Shown here: positions 19,294 to 27,614 of the stretch, piece by piece | Layout of the letters: each line of letters opens with the position of its first letter | Numbering within the stretch: the first letter of the stretch is position 1 | Source: Desulfurococcales archaeon | GTDB lineage: Archaea; Thermoproteota; Thermoprotei_A; Sulfolobales; NBVN01 | Reading direction: 5' to 3' | DNA: 55,076 bases | Assembly (NCBI GenBank): GCA_026986435.1 | Contig: JALSOP010000037.1 | Span: forward strand, 1 to 55,076 | Notes under the pieces: model-generated | Database searches by the model: none | What the model saw: only the letters and a program-made list of their open reading frames with translations | Told to the model about the DNA's origin: nothing | Position numbers and translations under genes: made by a program

Positions 19294-19508
19294 GCGTAAT
19301 AGGATACAGATTTTTATCTTAACATTTTTATTAAATTTTCCGTTAGCTTGTATACAATATCCTCTAATTCTAATTTTAATCTAAGTTATCTTAACTAAAT
19401 AATGTACACTTAAAGCCAATAATGCCTACCCTGCGTCTCGCTTATTTGCTTTCCTTAATTAACGGTTTATTAAAAGGTATGTCGGTGATAGATTTCTAGG
19501 AGAGGATT

Positions 19509-20897
19509 ATGAAAGATAAAGTTGACATACTCATAAATAACGCCCTCGTTGTCACTATGAACAGAAACAGAGATGTAATACCTAGAGGTTTTGTCGCCAT
19601 AAGAGATGGAAAAATAGTCGATGTTGGGGTCGGTGACGGTACCAGCAAGTACGAGTCTGAGGAGATTGTTGAGGGTCGGCGCACTGTTGTAACACCTGGA
19701 TTCGTGTGCGCTCACACACACTTTTACGGTGTGCTCCTCGCAGCATCCACGTGGTTTGGGTTGATTGAGCCGCCTACTGACTTTCAGCAGAATCTTCAGA
19801 GGATATGGTGGGCTCTTGACGAGAACATAACGTACGATGACATATACGTAGCTTCGCTGATGGGCTCCATAATGTTTGCAAGGACAGGCACAACATTCTT
19901 CAAAGACATGAATTCCTCGCCAAACTCGGTGACAAACGGACTAGACTACATAAGGAAAGGAGCGGAGGAGGTCGGTTTAAGGGGTTTTGCAGGCTTCTGC
20001 GCTACGCAGAGGAGGAGCCCTGAGGAGGGGTTCAAAATAATCGCAGAGAACGAGAGATTCGTTAGGGAGACGCATTCTGATCCCAAGGCAAGGGTTAAGG
20101 GATTCTTCGCTGTACACGCGTCCTTTACTGTGACTGATGAAGTGCTGACAAAGACAAAGGAGCTAGCGGACAAGTACGGAACAATTTATGCGATGCACGT
20201 TGAAGAGGGCCTTATAGACGTGTACCACAATATCGAGAGATACGGTAAAAGACCAATAGAAAGGCTGAGGGACATAGGCTTCCTCTCTGATAGATTCGTG
20301 GCCGTGCATGTTGTGCAGGCGATTGATGAAGAACTTAAAATTATTAAGGAGTACGGGGTAAATGTGGCACATAATGCTATGAGCAATATGATAAACGGTG
20401 TCGGTGTTCCACGCATTCAGAAGATGCTGGAACTCGGCATAAATGTTGCCATAGGTAATGATGGTTATGTATTCGATGTATTCGATAACATGAGGTCAAC
20501 ATACCTTGTGCATAAGGTCGTGAATAAAGATCCGAGGATCCTAGCCCCTCTAGACGTAATTGAGATGGCGACAATCAACGCAGCCAAGGCCCTGCACATG
20601 GACGACAGAATAGGGTCTATAGAGCCGGGTAAGGACGCTGACATAGTCATCATAAGACCAGAGTTTGTGCCAACACCTCTGAACGAGAAGACAGTCTACG
20701 GTCATATAGTGAATACGTTCACTGGCCAGGACGTGTGGGGCGTCCTTGTGGAGGGTAGGTGGGTGACTAAGGAGAGGAAGTTCATGACAGTGGATGTCGA
20801 GGAGGCTATGGAAAAGGCTCATAAGACAATAGAGAGACTCTGGGACAGGATGGCGTCCATGGAGGAAAAGTACAAGATAGAGTACCTCCGCGCATGA
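19509..20897 (+). CDS. Amidohydrolase-superfamily aminohydrolase, SsnA-like
   Basis: VVTPGFVCAHTHFYGVLL, RIWWALDENI, MHVEEG, VAHNAMSNMINGVG, NDGYVFDVFDNMR, C-terminal LWDRM. Confidence 0.85.
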   Translation: MKDKVDILINNALVVTMNRNRDVIPRGFVAIRDGKIVDVGVGDGTSKYESEEIVEGRRTVVTPGFVCAHTHFYGVLLAASTWFGLIEPPTDFQQNLQRIWWALDENITYDDIYVASLMGSIMFARTGTTFFKDMNSSPNSVTNGLDYIRKGAEEVGLRGFAGFCATQRRSPEEGFKIIAENERFVRETHSDPKARVKGFFAVHASFTVTDEVLTKTKELADKYGTIYAMHVEEGLIDVYHNIERYGKRPIERLRDIGFLSDRFVAVHVVQAIDEELKIIKEYGVNVAHNAMSNMINGVGVPRIQKMLELGINVAIGNDGYVFDVFDNMRSTYLVHKVVNKDPRILAPLDVIEMATINAAKALHMDDRIGSIEPGKDADIVIIRPEFVPTPLNEKTVYGHIVNTFTGQDVWGVLVEGRWVTKERKFMTVDVEEAMEKAHKTIERLWDRMASMEEKYKIEYLRA

Positions 20898-20903
20898 GAT
20901 TTT

Positions 20904-22139
20904 GTGGGGGTGAATAAGGTGGCGGTGGATCTAACCGTAGAGATAGCGGGCCTAAAGTTCAAGAACCCGATCCTAAACTCCGCATGCCCTATATCAAGGG
21001 ATGGCCCAGCCATGGAGAGGCTGGCCGAGGCCGGCATAGGAGGCTTAGTGAGCAAGACCATAGGTGTCGTCGCTGCCAAGGTGCCGAGGCCTCACATGGG
21101 CGTGGTGAACAGAGGCATAATTGACATGGTCGTGCCGACCTACAGAGGAGGGCAGTTCCAGACAAGAGTCAACAAAATAAGGGGTGCGTTCTACGGACTC
21201 CTCAACGCAGAGCTATGGACAGATCTTCCGCCGGAGCAGTGGTTCGAGAAGGAGTTACCCTATGCTAGGAAAGTTGCCGACAAGTTCGGAATACCCCTGA
21301 TTGCCAGTATCGGCTATAAGCCTCACGAGCTGAAGGAACTAGGGCCAAAGGCTGTTAAGGCCGGTGCCGAGGGCATAGAGTTCTCTACCCACTACCTCGG
21401 CTACGACTACAGGCCAGTAATTGAGTCGGCAAAGGCACTGAGGGAGGCTGTGGATGTGCCAATATTCCCGAAGCTCTCACCACACATCTTCGGACTGACC
21501 GAGATGGTCAAAGAGCTTGAGCAGGTCGGTGTAGACGGTATAGTGGCTATAAATACCGTTGGTCCAGCCCTTCACATAGACATTGAGACTGGCAGGCCGT
21601 ATATGGGTGGTCCCTTTGGCCACGGCTGGCTCTCGGGCCCCGCGATAAAGCCCATAGGTGTAGCAATAGTAGCGGAGATAGCGAAGAACACTAAGCTCCC
21701 CGTGATCGGTGTCGGAGGCGTCACTACGCCTGAAGACGTGATCGAGTACATAATGGCCGGTGCCTCGGCGGTGCAAGTCTGTACATCGGTTCTCGTAGAA
21801 GGTCTTGGGGTGATAAAGAAGCTTGTCGAGGGGGTTGAGAAGTGGCTGAAGGAGCACGGCTACTCATCGATAGAGGACATAAAGGGTAAGGCCCTGAAGT
21901 ACCTGACAAAGGAGCCAGGGTGGTGGGAGATAAAGTCGCCGAAGGTTAACGAGGAACTCTGTATCTCGTGCGGGCTCTGTGAGCAGGTCTGTGACTACGA
22001 CGCTGTCCACCTCGTCAACAAGGGCGGTAAACTACTGCCCGTGGTGAACGAGCAGAAGTGCTACGGCTGTGGTCTCTGTACGACGGCCTGCCCGACCAGG
22101 GCGATACACTTCCCGGACGAGTACTGGCCCAAGATATGA
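20904..22139 (+). CDS. Dihydropyrimidine dehydrogenase (PreA)-like flavin/Fe-S oxidoreductase
   Basis: DHOD-type barrel (FKNPILNSACPISRDG, KLSPHI, INTV, GVGGVTTPEDVIEYIMAGASAVQV) plus two C-terminal 4Fe-4S motifs CISCGLCEQVC and CYGCGLCTTAC. Confidence 0.82.
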   Translation: MGVNKVAVDLTVEIAGLKFKNPILNSACPISRDGPAMERLAEAGIGGLVSKTIGVVAAKVPRPHMGVVNRGIIDMVVPTYRGGQFQTRVNKIRGAFYGLLNAELWTDLPPEQWFEKELPYARKVADKFGIPLIASIGYKPHELKELGPKAVKAGAEGIEFSTHYLGYDYRPVIESAKALREAVDVPIFPKLSPHIFGLTEMVKELEQVGVDGIVAINTVGPALHIDIETGRPYMGGPFGHGWLSGPAIKPIGVAIVAEIAKNTKLPVIGVGGVTTPEDVIEYIMAGASAVQVCTSVLVEGLGVIKKLVEGVEKWLKEHGYSSIEDIKGKALKYLTKEPGWWEIKSPKVNEELCISCGLCEQVCDYDAVHLVNKGGKLLPVVNEQKCYGCGLCTTACPTRAIHFPDEYWPKI

Positions 22140-22226
22140 GGCAAGTGAGTGAACGTTTGTTTTTTACAATTGCAAGTTAATCTTCTTACATAACCTCACC
22201 CGTCTATTACCTCCGAGGTACCGGGG

Positions 22227-23504
22227 TTGAGTAGGTTCATTAAGTACCTAAAATGTTCCAGGTGCGGCAAGATCTACCCGTACGAGGATGCCCGGATAAC
22301 GTGTGAAAAGAATGACCTAGGTAGGCTCGACATACACTACGATTACGAAGCGATGAAGGAGGTCGTGACAAAAGAGTACCTGGCCAAGATACCGCTTGAG
22401 AGTATGTGGAAGTACAAAGACCTCATCCCGCCGAAGGACGAGAGCAAGATCGTTAGCCTGGGCGAGGGCGCTACCCCGCTGATAAAGGCAAAGAGGCTGG
22501 CGGAGGAGCTCGGCCTGAAGAACCTCTACCTGAAGGACGAGACCAGGAACCCTACGGGCTCGTTTAAGGACAGGGGCATGTCGGTGGCGGTGAGCGTTGC
22601 TAAGGAGTTCGGCTTTACTAAGGCAGTAACAGCGTCCAGCGGTAATGCCGCCGCTGCACTAGCGGCTTATGGTGCTAGGGCCGGGATCGACGTCATAGCA
22701 TTCGTGATAGAGCAGGCTGGCTACGGCAAGATAGCCCAGCTCCTCTTCTACGGAGCTAAGGTGTTCAGGGTGCGCGGACTCGGTAGGGAGGACCCGACCG
22801 TCAAGCTGATGAGGATGGTGCACGAGAGGTTCGGCTTCTACATGGCCCCGAGTTTCGGCCCCTTCAACCCGTACCAGATCGAGGGACCCAAGACGATCTC
22901 ATACGAGATCGTGGAGCAGCTGGGCTGGAGGAGCCCTGACTGGGTCTTCGTCCCTGTTGGGGCGGCATCACTCCTCACAGGCGTCTGGAAGGGGTTCAGG
23001 GACTTTAGGGAGCTAGGCATAATACCTGACCTACCCCACCTCTTCGCTGTTCAATCAACGGGTAACCCGCCCTTTGTGAGGGCGTTCAAGGAAGGGCAGG
23101 ACCCATTCAACATAAAGCCTTGGGATCATCCTCACACGATAGCGTGGGGGCTGGAGGACCCGTACCCCTGGGACGGTGATGCAGGCATAGCGGCTCTTAA
23201 GGAAACCAAGGGTGACGCCGAGGAGGTCCCAGACGAACTAATACTGAAGGCAATGAAGCTCCTGGCCTCCAGGGAGGGTGTGTTCGCGGAGCCCTCCGGC
23301 GCGGCCGGCCTCGCTGGCCTCATGGCCGCCCTCGAGGATGGGAGGGTTGATAAGGATGAGGAGGTAGTGGTTCTCGTCACTGGCCACGGGCTCAAAGACC
23401 CAGATGTGGTTAAGGAGAGCGCGGGTGATGCTCCGACGATCAGTGCTGACCTCGAGGAGTTCAAGTTCGTTCTGAGCAAGGCCTACGGTATCAAGATTCA
23501 GTGA
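22227..23504 (+). CDS. Threonine synthase-like PLP-dependent enzyme (fold type II)
   Basis: N-terminal KCSRCGKIYP, LGEGATPLIKAKRLAEELGLKNLYLKDETRNPTGSFKDRGM, SSGNAAAALAAYGARAG. Confidence 0.85.
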   Translation: MSRFIKYLKCSRCGKIYPYEDARITCEKNDLGRLDIHYDYEAMKEVVTKEYLAKIPLESMWKYKDLIPPKDESKIVSLGEGATPLIKAKRLAEELGLKNLYLKDETRNPTGSFKDRGMSVAVSVAKEFGFTKAVTASSGNAAAALAAYGARAGIDVIAFVIEQAGYGKIAQLLFYGAKVFRVRGLGREDPTVKLMRMVHERFGFYMAPSFGPFNPYQIEGPKTISYEIVEQLGWRSPDWVFVPVGAASLLTGVWKGFRDFRELGIIPDLPHLFAVQSTGNPPFVRAFKEGQDPFNIKPWDHPHTIAWGLEDPYPWDGDAGIAALKETKGDAEEVPDELILKAMKLLASREGVFAEPSGAAGLAGLMAALEDGRVDKDEEVVVLVTGHGLKDPDVVKESAGDAPTISADLEEFKFVLSKAYGIKIQ

Positions 23505-23599
23505 TTTTTACTCAGTAATGGTCCATGTATTACCATAGATAAGTGCCTTAAGCCGTCTCAGACCTAACCTGTAGGGGAGTTCTTCTGGACGCTGTACTG

Positions 23600-24589
23600 A
23601 TGAGGACTTTGGTGAAGGGCAATGACCACGGAGTAATATCGGTTGGCCTAGTGGATATAGATGGTGTCGAGGACGGAAGGATCCGCATAGTCACCCACGT
23701 CCACTCGGACCACACAGTGGGCTTAAGTAAGAGCACCAACATATCAGAGAAAATCGTTGCTACCCCTCTCACGCTCGAGTGGTTGCCTGTGCTTGGCCAT
23801 AAACTACCGCGACATAAGCTACTACCCCTTGATTACGGTGAGGAGGTTAGGGTGGGTGACCTGAAAATAACGTTCTATGAGTCAGTACACATTCCCGGCA
23901 CGGCGCAGGTGATGATAGAGTTTCCAGACGGTATAACACTTGCTTACACAAGCGATTTCAAAAAGCCTGGGGAGGGTACCCCAATACTCAGCCCGGACGT
24001 GCTGGTCATCGACGCCGTCTATGGGAGGCCGAACTACGTGAGGGAGTTCGATGACATTATCGACACGATCCTCGCCGACGCGGTGAGAGAGCTGCTGGCA
24101 ACCGGGCCCGTGTACCTCTACGGGTATCATGGCAAAATACAGGAGGTAATGGAGGTGCTTCGTAGGGAGGGTGTCGACGCCCCCTTCATACTCCCGTACA
24201 AGCAGTACCAGCTGGCGAGAATAGCTGAGAGGCACGGTCACAGGTTCGGTGACTATGTTCTCCAGGGAACGGATGAGGCTGAGGACATAATCAGGGATGG
24301 GTGGTTCATCTACTTCGCCCACGTCAACTCAAAGAGGAGACTGAATGGTGTTATGGGTAACCACCTTATCTTGAGCGGATGGGAATTCAGCAGACCTTAC
24401 AAGAGGATAGGGCGGAATAAGTGGCTCGTTGCCTTCAGCGATCACGCGGACTTCACGGGGCTCCTTAGGTATGTGGAGGAGAGCAGGCCTAAGCTATTGC
24501 TGGTGAACTTGCCGAGGAGCACGGGAGGGATAGAATTTGCTGAATACGTCAGGAAAAAATTTGGGATAGAGGCCCTACTACTCCCCTAA
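23600..24589 (+). CDS. Metallo-beta-lactamase-fold hydrolase/nuclease
   Basis: VTHVHSDHTVGL, ESVHIPGTAQVMIEFPDGITLAYTSDFKKPGEGTP. Confidence 0.8.
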   Translation: MRTLVKGNDHGVISVGLVDIDGVEDGRIRIVTHVHSDHTVGLSKSTNISEKIVATPLTLEWLPVLGHKLPRHKLLPLDYGEEVRVGDLKITFYESVHIPGTAQVMIEFPDGITLAYTSDFKKPGEGTPILSPDVLVIDAVYGRPNYVREFDDIIDTILADAVRELLATGPVYLYGYHGKIQEVMEVLRREGVDAPFILPYKQYQLARIAERHGHRFGDYVLQGTDEAEDIIRDGWFIYFAHVNSKRRLNGVMGNHLILSGWEFSRPYKRIGRNKWLVAFSDHADFTGLLRYVEESRPKLLLVNLPRSTGGIEFAEYVRKKFGIEALLLP

Positions 24590-25573
24590 CTCGGACTCCC
24601 TTAGCTCATAGGGTTCCTTGATGAAGGATTCAGTCAGCGTCAAGCCGTACTCCTCTAGTAGTATCAGGATTGCTGCCTGCGGAGGAATGACCCCCTTCTC
24701 GGTTATTATTGCGTCTATGTACTCCGGCGGCGTCACGTCGAACACCGGGTTGTAGACCTTAACCTCTGGGTTCCTGTTGAGCCACTCCTCCGTCACTATC
24801 TCGAGTGGTGACCTGACCTCAATCGGTACCAGCTCCCCTATCACGGTCTGGGGGCTGAATTTGTAGGTCTCGCTGGCGACATACATACGTACCCTGGCCT
24901 CCTTAGCAGCCAGGGCAACCATAGATGTGCCGATCTTGTTAATGACAGCACCATTGGCAGCTATTGTGTCAGCGCCGACAACCACCTTGTTCACTTTCTT
25001 CATAAAGTACCTCACTGAAGAGTCCGGTATGAGGATGACGTCAAGGCCTGCATCCGCTAGGGCCTTGGCAGTAATTAGGCCCTGCATCTTGGGCCTCGTC
25101 TCCTTCACGTACACCCTGTGCACCTTGCCCTGGTTATGGGCCGTAGCGATGACCGACACGGCGGCGGTGCTGTGGCAATGTGTCATCACTACATCGCCGT
25201 TTTCCAATCTTTTAGCACCAAGTTCCCCGATTATTCTTACAGCGTTAAGTGAGTACTCGATGAACTCTTCAGCAGCGTTAACGACTGCGCGGACAGCCTC
25301 CTCGAGGGATGATGCCCCGGATCTTTTTAGTCTATTCATAACGTAAGCGACGGCGTTGGGTAGCGAGACAGCTGTTGGTCTGGCTGACCTCACGAACTCA
25401 GCTATTCTTTCCATGTACGCCATGAAGTCTTTCAGGTTCCTTCCCTTGAACTCCTCGGCAGCTATGGCCAGTGCCCTGGCCCCTGCCCTGGCTATTCTGC
25501 CAGCGCCCCTGATCCTCATTTCCTTTATGTCGAGCCAGATCTTCCTTACACCCTCGGGTACATACTCGCTCAT
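24578..25573 (-). CDS. Ribose-1,5-bisphosphate isomerase / eIF2B-like protein retaining the Cys (THCHST)
   Basis: NGDVVMTHCHSTAAVSVI; VVVGADTIAANGAVINKIGT; FDVTPPEYIDAIITE. Confidence 0.82.
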   Translation of the reverse strand: MSEYVPEGVRKIWLDIKEMRIRGAGRIARAGARALAIAAEEFKGRNLKDFMAYMERIAEFVRSARPTAVSLPNAVAYVMNRLKRSGASSLEEAVRAVVNAAEEFIEYSLNAVRIIGELGAKRLENGDVVMTHCHSTAAVSVIATAHNQGKVHRVYVKETRPKMQGLITAKALADAGLDVILIPDSSVRYFMKKVNKVVVGADTIAANGAVINKIGTSMVALAAKEARVRMYVASETYKFSPQTVIGELVPIEVRSPLEIVTEEWLNRNPEVKVYNPVFDVTPPEYIDAIITEKGVIPPQAAILILLEEYGLTLTESFIKEPYELRESELGE

Positions 25574-26562
25574 AGGGACCGCACCTCCTTGAGAAGTTCC
25601 TTAATGCTCTTCACTCTTGGCGGAAGCCCATACTTCTCCTTAATGAGTATAGGTACGGCCTGTGGGGCTATGAGCCCGTGCTCGGTTATTATTGCGTCTA
25701 TGTACTCCGGCGGCGTCACGTCGAATATTGGCTCCCTAACAATCACCTTTCCAGTGAGTTCCTCCATTCTATTCCGAGGGATTATGAGCTCGGGATCGTT
25801 CAGGACTATGCCCTCAATCAGTTCTCCGAAGACTGTCTCTATACCGAACTTGTAGGTGCCAGCAGCTACTAGCACCCTGGTCCTCGCCTCTTTCGCTGCC
25901 AGGGCTATTGCTGATGTACCTGCCTTATTGACTATCGCGCCATTCGCGGCTACGGCGTCGGCACCGACTATGACCTTGCTTATCTTTTTCATCACGAACC
26001 TTACGGCAGAGTCAACGATGAGTGTTGTGTCAATTCCCATCTTAGCTATTTTTTCAGCGGCAACCAAGCCCTCTCCTAGGGGTCTCGACTCGGTGACGTA
26101 CACACTGAAGTTCTTACCCTCTCTTAAGGCTTCCTCAAATATTCTTATGACTGATGTGCTGTACGAGTGAGTAAGGATGACGTCACCATTAACTATTCTT
26201 TTTGCACCAACCCTAGCCACGATTTTCTTTGTGTGCTCTATCTCCTCATTTATCTTGTCTATTATTGCGGCGACCTTCTCAATGGCTGCCTCGACACCAC
26301 TTCTCTTAGCCTCATTCACGAACCCGATTAGGAACTCCCTGAGAAGATTCGACATAACCATGGACGTGGGCCTTGCATCTATTATCGTCTCTACCCAGCT
26401 AGGGAGGTACTTGACGAAATCCCTCCCACATACCTTGACAACGTCTGAGAGGAATGAGAAGGCAGCGTAGGCTGCCTCCGTGGACCCGAGTATTCTGCCA
26501 TGCCTGAGGTCGGAAGCTAGGGCATCGACTCTAGTAGCTATTTCCCTACACTGTTGTGACAT
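25570..26562 (-). CDS. eIF2B-like paralog with Cys replaced (THSYST)
   Basis: NGDVILTHSYSTSVIRIF; VIVGADAVAANGAIVNKAGT; FDVTPPEYIDAIITE. Confidence 0.82.
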   Translation of the reverse strand: MSQQCREIATRVDALASDLRHGRILGSTEAAYAAFSFLSDVVKVCGRDFVKYLPSWVETIIDARPTSMVMSNLLREFLIGFVNEAKRSGVEAAIEKVAAIIDKINEEIEHTKKIVARVGAKRIVNGDVILTHSYSTSVIRIFEEALREGKNFSVYVTESRPLGEGLVAAEKIAKMGIDTTLIVDSAVRFVMKKISKVIVGADAVAANGAIVNKAGTSAIALAAKEARTRVLVAAGTYKFGIETVFGELIEGIVLNDPELIIPRNRMEELTGKVIVREPIFDVTPPEYIDAIITEHGLIAPQAVPILIKEKYGLPPRVKSIKELLKEVRSL

Positions 26563-26642
26563 CCACCATCACATGTTACTTTTCTTATCGAGCACAGAAA
26601 ATCCTAACTGTGAAGTGAACGATTGCTACGGACGTTTTAACC

Positions 26643-27614
26643 CTAGATCACCGTGGGTTCAGCGAGTCTCCTGCATTCGCTCGCGTACTCCATGAGTTCG
26701 GTGTACCTTGGCGAACCCCTCGGACCCTCTCTCGAAGCGTTGATTGTGGCAGCACATGTTGCCAGAACCATGGCGTCGATGAAGTCGTGGCCCACAGATA
26801 CGGCAGCTGTGAACACGCCCACGTACGCATCTCCGCAACCGCTTGTTGACCTAGTCCTTAGCCCGAGCCTCTCTGTGGGTATGCCACGCACTATCAGGAC
26901 ACGGTCCTCCATGAAGAGTCTCGAACCTTTGATTCCTTCCTTGCTGAGGACGCGCAGTCCCGGATTTATCTGCCTTAACCTTTCCACCGCTTCTTCAACG
27001 CTGGTTGCCCGTGTCATGGAGAGGAGTTCGTCCTTATTTGGTGCGATTATGTCGACACGGCGGATAATCCCATCCAGCTTATCTATTCCTTCATGTGAGA
27101 GTGAGCCAGGATCCCACACCACCATAGCACCCCTCTCCCTAGCCCAACCAGCAATCGCTTCAGCAACCTCTATAGGCGGGTTCATTATTAGTACGGCAGC
27201 TGGTTTAACATCTGAATTAAGCAGCGGTCGTACGTCGGCATCATTGAGCGCCTCATTCGCTCCGTAGTAGCTGTAGATGGCGGTTTCCCCGGATGGATTA
27301 ACGGCAACGAATGCCTGCCCGGATTCGACGCCATCCTTGGTAACGATAAATGACGTGTCTATTCCTTCACTTCTCAAGGCATCGATGTGTTGCCTACCGA
27401 CCTCGTCGTTGCCTATTGCCCCGACCATGATCACTGTCCCGCGCACTCCCAGAAATCGTGCGGCAGCCGTAGCGGCGTTACCGCCTGATCCTCCCAGGTA
27501 CCTCGCAAGCGCCCTAACCCTAACTTTAGGTGGAGCGAACCTATTGACGAAAAGCATGGTGTCGTAGTTTAGTGAGCCGGCCACTATGACCTTAATCTTT
27601 TTATTCCTATCCAT
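26643..27614 (-). CDS. PfkB/ribokinase-family sugar or nucleoside kinase
   Basis: GGSGGNAATAAARFLG, VVWDPGS, APNKDELL, TSGCGDAYVGVF. Confidence 0.88.
   Translation of the reverse strand: MDRNKKIKVIVAGSLNYDTMLFVNRFAPPKVRVRALARYLGGSGGNAATAAARFLGVRGTVIMVGAIGNDEVGRQHIDALRSEGIDTSFIVTKDGVESGQAFVAVNPSGETAIYSYYGANEALNDADVRPLLNSDVKPAAVLIMNPPIEVAEAIAGWARERGAMVVWDPGSLSHEGIDKLDGIIRRVDIIAPNKDELLSMTRATSVEEAVERLRQINPGLRVLSKEGIKGSRLFMEDRVLIVRGIPTERLGLRTRSTSGCGDAYVGVFTAAVSVGHDFIDAMVLATCAATINASREGPRGSPRYTELMEYASECRRLAEPTVI

Noticed and set aside
26653-27267. 204-aa plus-strand ORF opposite the PfkB kinase
   Set aside because: Shadow ORF of a clear kinase gene; Ser/Leu-rich composition.
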